Source: Prochilodus magdalenae (lineage: Eukaryota > Chordata > Actinopteri > Characiformes > Prochilodontidae). From it: a stretch of 64,000 bases of DNA. The first letter of the stretch is position 1. Every line of letters begins with the position of its first letter. Under the pieces are notes generated by a model. It was not told where the DNA came from and did no database searches. It was given only the letters and a program-made list of their open reading frames with translations. Positions 48,701-61,416 of this stretch are shown in pieces. Location: contig JAMWET010000129.1 in the NCBI GenBank assembly GCA_024036415.1, positions 1,323,501 through 1,387,500 on the forward strand, read 5' to 3'. Position numbers and translations under genes: made by a program.

Positions 48701-51700
48701 CACAGTGTGGAGCATGGTAAGAGAAGTTAAATGTTCTTCGGAGCTCACTGTTAGAGAGTTGCATCAAAGAATACCATCTTCGGGTCACATAGTCTCCATA
48801 ACAACCATCAGGCGGTATCTACATGCCAACAAGCTGTTTAGGAGGCACGGATGTGAAAAGCCTTTTCTCACCTACAAGCATAAACGTCAACACCTGGAGT
48901 TCGCTAAGCGGTACTGGGATTTCAGCTGAGGCCCTGTGCTTTGGTCAGATAAGACCAAGATAGAGCTTTTTGGCAACAAACATTCTAAGTGGGTCTGGCG
49001 TAACGTAAAAGATGAGTATGCGAAAAAAGAACCTCATGCCCGCTGTGAAGTATAGGGGAGGGATCGGTGATGCTGTCTGCCCGTTTTTCTTCCAAAGGCC
49101 CTGGGAACCTTGTGCATGGCATTATGAAAAAAACAGGACATTTTAAATCAAAATCTGGTGGCCTCTGCCCAGAAGCTGAAGATTGGTCTATACAAAACTG
49201 GTTCACCAGACACAAAATCAAGCTTCTCCCATGGCCCTCTGAGTCCCCAGACCTCAACCCAATTAAAACCATTGGGGTGACCTGAAGAGGAGAGTGCATA
49301 GGAGAGGACCCGGAACTCTGGATAATTAAGAGAGATTGTGCAAAGAGGAATGGTCGACAATCCCTCTCTCTGTATTCTCCCATCTTGTGAAGTGTAATAG
49401 GAGAAGATTAAGTGCTGTCTTGTTGGCAAAAGGGGGTTGTACAAAGTATTAACATTAAGGGTGCCAATAATTGTGGCACAGATGACTTCATGTAAAATAA
49501 TTATTTCTTATTTTTTTCCGACTGAATAAATGCACTTGAATTAAAGGTTTGATTTTTCTCTATTTTTTATTGTTGTCCTATATTATGATAAAAAAAAATG
49601 TATTAGAAGCATTAGAACACATCTTAATAAGAGGTGCCAATAACTGTGGAGGGCGCTGTATGTACAGTGCACTATACCATGCGTCAGACTTTGAATGACT
49701 TGTTCTATTACTGCTTTTGCGATCGTCTTGTCATTTTTTTATGATTTGGCCAGTATTTCTTTCTACTTTTATTCTTGTTGCAGATTTAGTGGTTACAAGG
49801 TTGAAGTAAAAGTTTTATTTTGTGAGTGAACACACTTCTGCACATTAATATAAACAGTAAAGCAGATTTTTCTGTATTATATTGAGTAAAAATGCAATAT
49901 TAAATGTGGTCTGTGTATACGTTACAGCCCATTTTATATAGTATTTTTCCAATGTTCCATGTTTAATTCAATACAAATAGAAACCGTGCACTACAGTTTA
50001 GAAAACAATGCCACGTTTAGTTTTGTTTCAAGTAAGGAATTATTTTTACTAAACAATCGTAGTATTCAAACTTTTAAACTGTTGTATACCACATGGTCTT
50101 TTGCACCTCTCTTTTGCTTCTTTGCTTTGACACATTATTTATGGGTGGATGGGTCGTAGAAGATGGCAATACATATCTATAATCTCTTGGCCATGCTCCC
50201 TTCATGAAGCACAGAACACCATCCAATATGACTAGACAAAAATTGCAAGTTGTGGTGGCAGCATTTATTAGACTGACATGATATGTATTTTGCCCCTTGC
50301 ACATGGCAGTCTCAAGTGGCATGTGCTTTTCAAGAGTTGAATCTATCATTAGCATGTCATGATATATGATGTTATGATATGCGTCATTTTAGGTGGTGAT
50401 ACAAGTCCTTAGATTTAAAAACAGGCTTTACATTAATATCACTATCAGCACTTTTTAATTAAATTGCCTTTAATTTAACTCATTACACTGAGTGTGGCCC
50501 TTATTGACAATATAGCAGAGCTTATATGAATAGATGGAAAAATAATGATACATTTATATTATAGAAAACAAGTGTGGTATAAAACAAATAAAATACATTT
50601 TCATAGATAAATCTAGAAGTAGAGGCCAAGCCAGTTAATGATTAAAGTCAAAGTACAAGAACAAAAACATATATAATAAATACATAAATAAACCATTGGA
50701 AATAATGTAAATAGATTAAAGAATCATACAAGTAAAATGAAAGATGAAAGGTCAAATAAAATATGCCAAATATATCAAATAGAACTAACCAACTTAAATG
50801 TAACCTGTTCAAACAAATGATCAACTGTATCAAAAGCTCAGTCAATGGACATAACCCCATCTTATTTATAATACTGCGCAATGCTTTATTGTGATCCGAT
50901 TTAGATTTTATTTTTGTCTTCTACTTGGTATACATGTTTTGTCTGCTAACCCATAGTTTTCTCTGGAATTTTTCATCTGATTAGGAATAGTGTGCTTGTA
51001 TACAGCATGTTGGTTCAACATAAAAGCTAAAATTCCTATTTTTTCCCCATCAAGAATGAGTGGGGTGCAAAAGTTCACACCTATCTACCATACTTTGGCT
51101 TACTGACACCATTTCAAATGTACTACCTCTGACCCACTCTCATTTGTTTGCTTGTTTTTATCAATCAATCTTCTCCCATAGACTCCCATTTATTTTTTAG
51201 CAACATCTAGCAAAAACTTTGCAATCTTCTGGGATACCATAGCAATACATAGCAACCCCTAGCAACCACAAGGAATACAATAGCAACCACTTGACCACAA
51301 GTTTGTAAATCACTTCGAGGAAAATGGAGGAGAAAAGTTTTTTCAATTGTAATGATAATAGCAACTTAGCATAGTGGTAGTACTAACTGCCAGCAAAGTT
51401 TTGATATTTAGCAAAACTGGAACTAAACACAAGATAATCAGAAAGACACTGTTGAAACTAATTACATAGATGGTTCATAAACCATCTGTACATTCTGTGC
51501 TATTTCATGTCCATTTATGTCATTATATATTACCAAATGAAAAGATAAATTTAGCCTGGATCAGTTAAGTTAGCAAGATGGCCATAGTAAAAGCTGTTTT
51601 TCTGCTTTTGTGAGAATTTCTTGCTAAACACAGCCCAGTTTTCCTGAAGCAGAAATTAAATGAAATAATGTGCTGTGGCAGTGATATCTCTCATGGACAT

Positions 51701-54700
51701 AAATCTTATTAGAAAATTTGTAATCAACAGATAAAGGTAGCACATAGATATAAAAATAGACATGCATTAATGACTAGTATGGCTTTATTACAGACAGAAT
51801 ACACTAGCATAGATGATAGTTGCATAGATTCCTTTACTAGCCACTCTACTCATAAATTGAGTATATATTTTAAAAATGTATGTAAATAAACTTATGCCTG
51901 CACATATTATTTAATCCAGTTTATTTGACCCTGTTCATAACACATGCTGTAAAATAATAGCTGCAAACTGTGAAGGCAAACAAGGTGCAAGGAAAGAAAT
52001 GGCTATAACTCAAGGTGATGACCAACATATATTTACAATCTACATGAGATCTACCCACCTGTGAGTTAATGGAACAGTTTAATAAAATCAGTAAGCAGTG
52101 AAAAATATGAAAATTCAATTCTAGCATAAGTCCATAATGGTAGTAAAGGGACTGATTCTTTTTAATTTTGTTTTATTTTGTTCCTTCATTTGTTTCTACC
52201 TTTAAAATAGCTTTGAAGAAATAATGATAGTCATGAAGGTCATGAATTGGAAAATATGTATCTATATTGAAAGCCCAGATTTATATAAAGCTTAAAGCAA
52301 CTGTTTCCATGAATGTTCCACCGGAACATGCCTGGAGCAATGCTTATGTCATCCTCACCACTATTCTGCATGTACATCATGATTAGTATTGTTTCACTAC
52401 TATACTATACTATACTATACTATACTATACTATACTATACTATACTATACTATACTATACTATACACTACCTTAATGTTTTGAGCAGATGCTGGCCATTT
52501 TAACTTAAACAAATTATAGAAAGTGCAACTTTGGATCTCTTGCTTTGTTATTATGCTCTCTAAACTTTATGGTTGTTTGGATTTCACTGATGTTTTCAGT
52601 TAACCCATTTGTATTTGGTTAGTCAATAATAACAATAATAATAATAATAATGATAATGTACATTAAATTTGTAATTTAAAAAATATTTTTGTTCTTTTTT
52701 CAGATAGTCTAAATAAGATATGTGAATATACCAAAACATCTGAGTGCTTTAAATACCAAGGTTTCCTTTTTTTATGAGTGACCTGGTTTTTGACTAAAGG
52801 TCAGGGCTTGGCTATATATACAGTAAACAGTTATAAACACAGCTTTGAGTCAACCTTAATTTAATTTAACATACTGATAGTGAATCCAATAAAGTATTTT
52901 AAGCTTTGTGTTTAACATAAACATGTATTTTGGAATTTCCTCCTACCGGAATACTTCTGCTGTTTTTTTTTCTTTGCTTGCATTTTTTTTCTGAGCATTT
53001 CCTTAGCATCTCTTATTAAAAATCCTAGAAAAAGCAATGTATGCCAAAAATGTTGGTCAAATATGCTGTCTTCTACCAAATTGTCACTTTTATCACCTGT
53101 CACTCGACTGTAAATGATCCAACAATAATGATTATTCAAAGGTGCCACAGAATGCATGTTATGAGTTTAAACTTCAGATAGTTTTTTGGGTGGCGAATTT
53201 TCCATTCCATCTTAAATGGTGCCACAGCTATATTCTAGTGCATGAGCATGACTTAGCATTCAAGGTGGCTTCAAGCTGGCAAATAGGAAGACAATTTTAG
53301 CCTTGTTTAAAGATAAATCTCAACCATACCCATTCAGATTTCCTTAAAAGGGGAATAAAAGTGCCGACATTCCCTTAACACCCTGGAAAGTATGCTTCTG
53401 CCTAGCCTACTGCCACCCATATAAGCTGTGGCATTTAAGGTGGAACAAAACATTTCATAAAGAAGCTGGTGAATAGGAAACCTACTTCTGCCACATTTGA
53501 AGATAAATATTATCCATGGCTGCTGAGAGATGACTGGAAATGACATGAGAAACAACAGTGTTCAAGTTCATGGTATGTCTACATACTGATTTTTTTCCTA
53601 TTCATCTTTGACAGTCTTAAGTACAGTTTTCCATCCTATGGCCCCTTTAAATTCTCATTTGAGGTTTCATGACTATGTTTTTTGAAATTCAAAAAACATT
53701 AACAATATAACTAATATATCTAAAAACATAGTTATGAGATATCAGAGTTATGAAATCCATCGCTCGATTACTCAACAGCTGCCTGCAGTGCTGACTTATT
53801 AGATTTATTAGTCAAATAAGTATATGTTACAATAAACACAACAGCATTACATGTACAACCCCAGTTTTTAAAGAAGAGACTCTAGGTAAATAGTATATAA
53901 ACACAAAAAGTAGTAATTTGTTAATGCTATTTGGGTTGTATTTAATATCAAACATTACAAGGACAAGATGATGATTTTTTTATCTTATCACCATTTATTA
54001 AAAACATACTCTGTCTGATATTGCTTATATTTAATGCCTGCAATAACTAAGACAGACCCTGAGCTATACGGGATATCGCAGAGAATAATTCATCCTAAAC
54101 ATAATTTGCTCAGTTTTGAGTAGCTAGATTAAAATATATTGTATGTCGCACATTGAATGACAAGAAGAAAAGTACACTGAATCAGTCATTACTGTAGTCA
54201 GAATTATTTGATGAACTGCACTGTCACATGTGTAGGTATCTTTCTCATTGTTGTATCATACACTGTTAACATTTTCCACCACTGTTTTCCAGTGACCAGA
54301 TGTTACACCACAGTGAAGCTACAAATCTAAACTTATAACTATTCAAGTACCTGTGTCCATTTCCCATTATGCAAGAGAATTATAACATTATGTGGTGTTC
54401 TTATTAGTTTATGTGGTTACATGTTTGTGGTTTTATGCTGGAGTAAGCAATTTTGTTTAGCAAGGGTTGGTCATTTGTCTTCAGGGATATTGCATAATGA
54501 TTCTGTGTTTTTCAATGACGAGTTATATCAAAATATAAAATAAAATATATCTACAAAACTGACAAAATATATCTACAAAACTGATAAAATATATCTATAT
54601 ATTATTCTAACTTTTGGCAGCTCCAAATTAAATTATGTAAAGTATATGTATGATGGTTTAATCTTTACCATATATATTTATCTATTGCTCTGGCAATGTC

Positions 54701-56009
54701 TTGGATAAAATATAGCTTCACTCAATTCCAGTGGCACGCGTCAAGAGTCAGCTCCAAAAAAACTGGTTGTGAAGCAGATGTATGGTTCCTCCAATTCCTG
54801 TGAGAAAATGGCTCCTTATCTTCCTTGAACCATTCTTTCAAAATTTAAGTGCAATGAATCTTGGCATTGTCCTCCTGGAATATACGTGTGCTATCAGGAA
54901 TGAACAAGCTTTGATGGGATAACTTTGTCATTCAGTACATGTAGGTAGTCAGCTGGCTTAACCTCAACCTGACTAACTGAAGCAACCTCAAATCATAATG
55001 CTGCCTTCAAAAACTTGCATGCCACTATCACATGGCAAATAGAAGAAAACCGCTCATTAGGAGGTGTTTTTCTTATGGCCACACTGCTGTTTAGTCCCTG
55101 TTGTCATTGTGTTGAAATGCTCTTACTTTAACCTTTGAGTTCTGTGTTTTACTGTTGATTTATTATTATTTGACTTTAACCAAGCATGGCCATTCAGGAT
55201 TTTTATGCCACTAGATTTCTTCCACTCCCATTTCATGTTGTAGCCCATAATGCATCGGGCAGCTCTTATCCCAATTCCAGTAATTTTCCTCTTTCAATTT
55301 CCAACATAGTTGTTTAGGAAATAAAACTCTACTCACTGTGTTCAGCAAGGGTTATGAAATGCTATCATTTTTTTTACATATTTAATGATTATTTAATATA
55401 ATAAATAATATTCAAATAATTAATATAATTAAAATCCCCATCTTACATGCTGCTAAAACCACTCTTTCTTGCCATCCTTTTTATTTTAGTTTTTAGGAGT
55501 CCAATCAGACAAACATGTTATTTTTAAAGTAACAACTTTAAAACTACTCACCCAACCCAGGGGTGTGTTTTTTTTATGAGTAAATCTGTCCTACTGTTTA
55601 GCCCTGTGGTCCATTAAGGGGAAAACTGATTTCTGTTTCATTATATTTTATTGCTGCTACTGCTGCAAATCCCTGGTTTTATTTTGAATAAAAAACATTT
55701 AGGTAACTTGTCATTTGTATCAAACAGGAAATTTTTGAATTAGGTATTACTCTTTACTGTCTTCCTTGTGAGTCAACAAAGGCATAAATAACTTCAAGCT
55801 AAATTTAAAAGCTGACAGCTACATTAGTGTTATTTGGTAACAGTGATAAATTATCTGAAAAATCATTTATTAATACCAATAACTGATAGATCATTCAACT
55901 ACCAAAATAGCCATTTGTTACAGCACTAGTCACAAGCAGATAGCCTTGTATTAAAACTGCAGCTGCAGACATTGTGACTAAAGATTTTAGTTGTCTTTCT
56001 CACTCTTTT

Positions 56010-56049
<40 letters not shown>

Positions 56050-56395
56050 CTGTTTGCATGTAGGTATGACTTGCCAGGCACGCAGTTCCTACTTGGACTC
56101 AGAGGTGCTGTGGGGTTACCGCTTCACTCCTGTGCTCTCACTGGAGAAAGGTTTCTATGAGGTGGACTACAACAACTTCCATGACATCTATGAGACCAAT
56201 ACACCGTCATGTAGTGCAAAAGAGCTTGCAACCAGACTGAGAGAAGGCCAGCTGCTCCCCCAAATCCCACTTCAGAGCCCTGAATCAAGGCCACATATCC
56301 TGGACCCAGGCCTCCTCACATTACAGCCAAGTGAGCAGGAGAAAGAGGGAGAGACCAGTAATGGCTCAGCCAACCCCCAAGAACCAAATCCCTGA
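45732..56395 (+). CDS. kcnj5: G-protein-gated inward-rectifier K+ channel Kir3.4 (GIRK4), complete
   Basis: A plasma-membrane K+ channel opened by G-beta-gamma, usually assembled with GIRK1 (KCNJ3); in heart it carries the acetylcholine-activated current. The join is 45732-45794, 46355-47228, 56064-56395: 1,269 nt, 422 residues (human 419, as I recall). The N-terminus [19 protein letters not shown] resembles human KCNJ5. M1 is at about 88-113. The filter TIGYG is at 149-153, so Gly151, the site altered in human aldosteronism, keeps its number. M2 is at about 163-189. The Na+-binding Asp223 (VGDLRNSH) is kept. The C-terminus contains [20 protein letters not shown] and ETNTPSC. Phases are 0 and 1, with GT/AG borders throughout. 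The residue after the filter Gly is Tyr (GYGYRV), as in GIRK1/2, where mammalian GIRK4 has Phe. It is divergent from KCNJ1 about 20 kb away and convergent with ST3GAL4. Confidence 0.97.
45795..46354 (+). other. KCNJ5 intron 1
   Basis: A 560-base phase-0 intron ending CTGTAATCCACCAG. It is AT-rich, with nothing else recognised. Confidence 0.85.
46355..47228 (+). CDS. kcnj5: KCNJ5 core exon (pore and most of the cytoplasmic domain)
   Basis: 874 bases. It starts [12 protein letters not shown] after the acceptor CCACCAG and ends at GCCACAG|GTATGC, one base into the Gly codon of EGMVEATG. It contains both membrane helices, the TIGYG filter, and the start of the intracellular sheet. Reading past 47228 gives an unrelated intronic tail ending at 47326. 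Confidence 0.97.
47229..48152 (+). other. KCNJ5 intron 2, 5' part
   Basis: Non-coding sequence between the donor and the Tc1 insertion. It has AT-rich runs near 47270-47345 and AAT-type repeats near 47930-47955. Confidence 0.7.
48153..49658 (+). mobile_element. complete Tc1-family transposon, 1,506 bp, inside KCNJ5 intron 2
   Basis: The element is bounded by TA target duplications (48151-48152, 49659-49660). The outer ends match as inverted repeats: CAGCACCCTCCACAATTATT on the left and, reversed, CAGCGCCCTCCACAGTTATT on the right, continuing to about 43 bases with roughly five mismatches. Inner copies of the TTGGCA-type repeat lie near 48300-48325 and 49459-49485, giving the two-repeats-per-end arrangement of Sleeping-Beauty-type elements. 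The transposase inside is broken. Confidence 0.9.
48500..49430 (+). pseudogene. Tc1 transposase pseudogene
   Basis: In order across frames: the DNA-binding part [20 protein letters not shown], then [15 protein letters not shown]; the linker [17 protein letters not shown]; and [17 protein letters not shown]. The catalytic domain follows: [17 protein letters not shown] in another frame, then [39 protein letters not shown] and NPIKT, and an end [13 protein letters not shown] near 49425. The segment with the second catalytic Asp (QQDND in the family) is deleted between about 49135 and 49190, and several frameshifts are present. It cannot make active enzyme. Confidence 0.85.
52399..52465. repeat. 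(TATAC)n pentanucleotide microsatellite
   Basis: About thirteen uninterrupted TATAC units, within KCNJ5 intron 2. Confidence 0.95.
52627..52655. repeat. (AAT)n microsatellite
   Basis: AAT trinucleotides with one AAC interruption. Confidence 0.8.
53850..54050 (+). mobile_element. Tc1-like terminal fragment (AAGTTGGGAC family)
   Basis: ACAACCCCAGTTTTTAAAGA, then a degenerate subterminal stretch including AACATTACAAGGACAAGATG. This follows the layout of the family terminus at 7.85 and 36.6 kb but is more eroded. Confidence 0.4.
54720..55300 (-). pseudogene. second Tc1-like transposase relic in KCNJ5 intron 2
   Basis: On the minus strand near 54.88-54.74 kb the frame reads [12 protein letters not shown], then [18 protein letters not shown]. 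This is the second-Asp block of a Tc1-type DDE domain (usually QQDNAPxHT) followed by the WF helix. It belongs to a different family from the elements at 48.2 and 62.7 kb. Stops are present, and no intact ends were found. Confidence 0.6.
56012..56047. repeat. (GT)18 microsatellite at KCNJ5 exon 3 acceptor
   Basis: Eighteen uninterrupted GT units. Upstream is an acceptor-like TTTCTCACTCTTTTCAG; downstream are only sixteen bases (TTCTGTTTGCATGTAG) before exon 3 begins at 56064. Confidence 0.95.
56064..56395 (+). CDS. kcnj5: KCNJ5 last coding exon
   Basis: 332 bases after acceptor TTTGCATGTAG. The first two bases complete the Gly codon, then come [20 protein letters not shown], the [20 protein letters not shown] block, and a divergent Gln/Glu/Ser-rich tail ending NPQEPNP. 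A (GT)18 tract lies directly upstream at 56012-56047. Confidence 0.96.
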
Positions 56396-56910
56396 GGAGG
56401 GCTCCAAGACAGAGATTTTAAGAGACAACATCAATTGGAGTCTGATCCATTTTGTCCTGCAAATAACTTTGACAAAAAGTGAAAAGATTAACATTTGTAA
56501 GCAATATATGATTATTATACCAACCAATGTACTACACACTCAGAATCTGGTAGGTAGCCATGCATAATACAGTATCATAGACTGTAATTGTGCACTCATG
56601 AATGGTGTTTTGGATAAGGAATTTTTGAAAAACTTGCTGTTGTAACACTGCAACATTGCACATTTTTGGCTCAGAAGTACAGCAATGTACTGCTGTATGC
56701 TACTTTGTATATCCACTAAATCCTAATTTTCTTGAAAAAGTTTTGGTCATTAGGTCATAGGATTATTTATGAATAGTCTTATAAGAACTGATCTCGTAAT
56801 ACAAATACACCTGGGTACTTTCTGGTAACTTTTGCAGAACAAATGAACAAATGGCTTCCAAATTCCACTTGTCCATTTCCCAAAGTACAGTCAATAACAA
56901 AATAAAAAAA
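56396..56910 (+). other. KCNJ5 3' UTR (probable)
   Basis: Sequence after the stop codon. A canonical AATAAA is present at 56901-56906 on the plus strand and is the nearest polyadenylation signal I found; further AATAAA motifs occur near 57,885 and 58,595. Confidence 0.5.
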
Positions 56911-59900
56911 CAGTTTTATTAAGTACTAAGTAATGTATGGTTTTACTGCATGCACTGTGTTCGCCACAATTGTAATACGCATACATGCAAGGCTTTTGGG
57001 GTATTTGTTAGTCATGTTAATTTATGTTATGACCAGCTATTAACTGGCTTTTTGTCTGTCAGATAACGACAAACACTCCTTACTTTAAGCTTCTTAAAGT
57101 TTGGTTCAGAAATTTCACACTTGCTTTGGTCTAACCTGACAGGTCTATGCCCCATTTACACCAAAATTTCATGATTGCCCCCAGATGTTTATGTTGATCT
57201 TGAGATCATGTCTGACCCCACAGGGACATGGGAATGTGTTTCCAGTTGAGGGTTTAAACAGCATATGCATACACAATGAGACCGTGAGGTACACTGTGAC
57301 TGTAAGATACACAGTGACATCATGCAAAAATGATATGCCATTTTTCATCTAATTTGCCTTTTTTTGCATAACTAAAGTCAAACACAACAAACTGATGCAT
57401 CAAACCAATTTTTTTTTACATGCAACATTGAGCTCTGGGCTTGTTTTCAAACAAGGGATTTTTTATGCCCACTGATGGATTCTCTCTAGCTCTCTCTAAC
57501 TTCCCAGAGTTTAGTGATTGAGCGACAACATACCTGAATAAAACCAGGTGTGTGCTGGGTTGGAAGTAACAACAGATCTTTGTCGTCACTTGTTAATCTC
57601 ATCTGAAGTTTAAGTATTTGTGCAGTAGTGAGATTAAAATTAAAGTTAGCAGTTGATCAAAGGCAAAAGGGCACAATCAGCAATTCCACAACAATAAATA
57701 TGCTCATAAATTTTTTTACTGCATGCTATGACATAACTTTCTCCCTCACTAAGCTTAACAACTATCACTACTGCATGCTGTACGAGACTGTGAAAATGGC
57801 CGATCAAATAATCTGCTATTTACTAATAAGACACAAGCACAATCGAGTAGTGGCAAAAGCACAGATAACCTGCTTTCAGTTAAAATAAAGCAGATGTGAC
57901 CATGTATTCAGAGTGCATTTCAGAACTGCCTCTGAATCTTACCACTGGACAGTTTGTGTACATGGTCTACATAAAGTTGTAAAGCTCATAAAAGACAGAG
58001 AGAGAAACATGCTCCCGTAGAAATGCTCCCTTTTTTCTCAGCATGAAGCATGTAAATATATTTAAAAACAATTATGACCCCACAAATAAAATTATGAACA
58101 CCGAAAATGAGCATAACAGGTCTCCTTTTTGTCTACTACCACATATACACTATATTTAGTACTGGTTTTATTCAAAAATCAAATTGTATAGTAGCCCAGT
58201 TGTTTACAGTGAGGATATATTTAAATTCTACCATAAAACCACTATTCTAGAAACTCATATATGCAAAAATAATTACATTACAGGGGTTTTAGATTGAATA
58301 TGCAACACTTGACATGCTCTGGGGCTCAATACAGGGTATTTTTATAAGGCATGAACAGATATAAAAAAGTTCAACAAGTATACAACAAAAATAACTTCCA
58401 GAATCCAGAATTATGGTTTCCATTATGGTTTGATTGTATGGTAAAATGTGTTTAAATCAAGTTTATTGCTTTCCCAAGGACACTTAACCAAGACTTCTAT
58501 TACAGAATATTGTTTATTACAACATATGCAGTCTGTTGAAGATTTTAGATAGCACTATGTTTTCCTTATGTATTTCATGTAGTCTCTTGAATGGAAATAA
58601 ATTCTTAAGTTAATTAATAGACATCAAAGTCTTTGCTGTTTTGAGAATATGTTCTGTTATTTGTGTGTGTATGTGTCTCATGTTTACTTGTTTAAACATC
58701 TGTCTTTGTGCATGTCTGATCTTATTTACACCTACTCATTTCATGCAACTACCAGCTGGATTGTGACCTGATAATAATATTAACCACGTGCATATAGATG
58801 TAGTAGTCAATTGCGTCTTTGGTTAGTCAGATTGCAATCTGATTGCTGTATGGCAAGTAATATACAAATCAGCTAATATACAAGAACCAACTGTATGTTT
58901 TGTTTCTTGTTTTGAAAAAAAAGTGTGTTTAGCAATTAGTTTTCTATATACAATCAGTAATGCAATACACATTGTTATGTAAAATATAGCAAGAAAGTAA
59001 ATAACAACAAAGCAACGTAATGGTTAGGTGAAACCTATGGTTTATTTAAGCTAAATAGATAATTATGCATGTGAAGTTATCAAATATTACTGAACTGAAC
59101 TGTAGAAACTTACATTGACTCCAGGTCTGATACCCCTTGGATGACTCATCTAACAGCTTTTAACTTGGAAATAATAAAATAATAGAAAGACCCTTACATT
59201 TTCAGGAGATAAAAAACAGATGAGGGACGAGTAAACTATGTTAAAAACTGTAGTAGTAGGTCTGTTTTGGTTTTGGCATAAATTCCAAAAGTAGATTAAA
59301 TTAATGATTACAATAAAATAAATTATATACAATTATATTAAAATAAACTAAAACTCTTTAGTTTTACACTTTAGACTCATTGTGAGGCTCACAAATAAGA
59401 CACTAAAACATAAAGACATAAACTATACACCAAATAAGCAAATAAAATGTGGGAGAGAAGGGAGATGATGATGTTCATATGTGTGGACACATGTTCTAGA
59501 GCAGGACCTAAGGGAGCAGAGTATTGCAGCTGCTACTCCAAGCTTCTTTCCCCTGTGGCCCCTCTCTGTCCTCTGGGTCCAGTGTAATCCCAGTGTAAAA
59601 CTTCTTAAACAGCATGCAACCTTTCGGATGCTCCCCTCCCCTCAACCTCTTACACATAGGCTGCATAAACACACATGTTTTGGCTGCCCACAGCTGTTTA
59701 TGTCACCACTACTTCTATGTTGTCCCCAAATGTTTATTGTAAAACTATGGAAACTTCCATCTGGAAAAGACCAACATTTTTTCACAGCTAATACAAGGAA
59801 CCTGGCCTAATAAAAAGCAAGTAGTAAAAAGGATTAAATCCAAGACACAAAATGATGGTGGAAATAGATAGTTCACATTTTTATCGGAAATCTATGCAAC

Positions 59901-61100
59901 ACTCTAAATGAACCGATGCTCTCTTGACCTACACTTTGAAACATTGCGAGTTATATTATGCAATTTATTATCCCATGTTGGATGTGAAATAGAACTTCAT
60001 CAAACCAATATTATTTTACACCAGTATGACAAAACACAGGAGCATGCAGAAAGGAATAAGGGCAGTTTGTGGCAATACTGCCATCTAGTGATCAAAACAA
60101 GAAAGCCATTACCTACTTTGGTCTCAGATGACTTCACTACAAGTGTTCACCATATGAAGCAAATAAAATCACCAATTTGCACAAACCCAGGTACAGTTGA
60201 TGTTGTTTTATGTTTATAGAAAACAAGAGTGTAGTTTATTTCTAGAACCGTTCGCTCTGTCTGGAAATGATCAAAGCGTTTCTAAATCACTAAACCAAAA
60301 GTTTTAGGTATTACTAAAACATCTGCATAACCTACTTTAAGGTTTCTTTTTTTTTGAAGACCTACATCTATGAAGTTACTGTCACTGTTGTTACGCACAA
60401 ACTTTTGATGGAACAGGTGAGATGAGTAAACACCTTTCGTCATCTGTTGTGTTTGTATTTACTGTAAATAATTGGCCTTCACTGAAAAGCAGCTGTATTA
60501 GATCTTACTTCAGAGAACTGGTGATGCCTGGTGGTTTGGTTTGTCTTTTTTTGGAAATGTCAGTATTTACCCAGTTCCCTGCATGAAGGTGTCTTGTGTT
60601 TATTTATTTTATTTACTTAAAAACATCTCCTCCCCATTCTATCTATTCATTTTACTATCTCTGCCTTAGATAAAATAAGAGTTATATAGAGAGAAAAAGT
60701 GGGAAGGGACAGGAGGATTAGGTTTTTTAGGGTAGCAAGAAGGTTGTACAGTATTTATAAAAATCAGCCCACCTGAAGCTAATGGCAGCAATCCCGCATG
60801 ACGTATTTTCAGATTAATATTATACTTTTTAAGCACATCTGAGTCTTAAGGAACTCCTAAGTGGTCAGAGATGACTTCCATGTTTCACTTGTCTATAAGT
60901 GTGAGGTGATGCAGGTCAAATTCCCACATGTGAAAGATTTAGAGTATGAAGGGTTCTGGCTTGAGCAAAGGCCATTTTATTAGCTAACTACTTTTGTTAG
61001 AAAACCCTGTTGTGAACCATTAATTAAGCAAAAATTGTTTTCTTGCTTGATATTTATCAATGTGATTTTACAGTGTTCCCCTTGAATGTTCTTTTGCTTT
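56911..61100. other. gene-poor spacer between KCNJ5 and ST3GAL4
   Basis: No exon, RNA gene or large repeat was recognised. The frames at 59.48-59.81 and 59.91-60.22 kb lack splice support and family similarity. Confidence 0.5.
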
Positions 61101-61107
61101 AGCCCCT

Positions 61108-61113
61108 TTTATT
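61108..61113 (-). other. ST3GAL4 polyadenylation signal (AATAAA)
   Basis: TTTATT on the plus strand gives AATAAA on the minus strand, about 305 bases after the ST3GAL4 stop codon. Confidence 0.5.
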
Positions 61114-61416
61114 AAACTTAGTGCAAATCCTCTGCACCAGATGACCATTATAAAGGTAAGATTGATAGCCTGACCTTGTGTTACCAGCATTGCGGTAAAA
61201 CACTGAGCAAAGGGAAAATAATACCTTACAGGCCTTTTTGGTTAGATCAAGAAGGGTTGGACAGTCAGATGACCTAAAGAAGGTATTTATAGTCAGGCAA
61301 ACCGTGCATATGAACAAACAATGTACAGTATAATGAAAAGTGTGGGAGAGCTTATTTTTCATGTGTTACATGAGAATCAGCTTTGGTCAGTTATACAGTA
61401 CAAGATGACATGTTTG

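Larger units (their letters stand above)
49661..53849 (+). other. KCNJ5 intron 2, middle part
   Basis: Intronic, AT-rich, no exon recognised. It contains the (TATAC)n run at 52399-52465 and an (AAT)n run at about 52627-52655. Confidence 0.65.

Noticed and set aside
45732..56395. KCNJ3, KCNJ6 or KCNJ9 instead of KCNJ5
   Set aside because: The MAGDS N-terminus, GVTP motif, Asp223 context, length and linkage to KCNJ1 fit KCNJ5.
59481..60219. Two roughly 100-codon plus-strand frames
   Set aside because: No splice support, no recognisable motif, and biased by chance openness.
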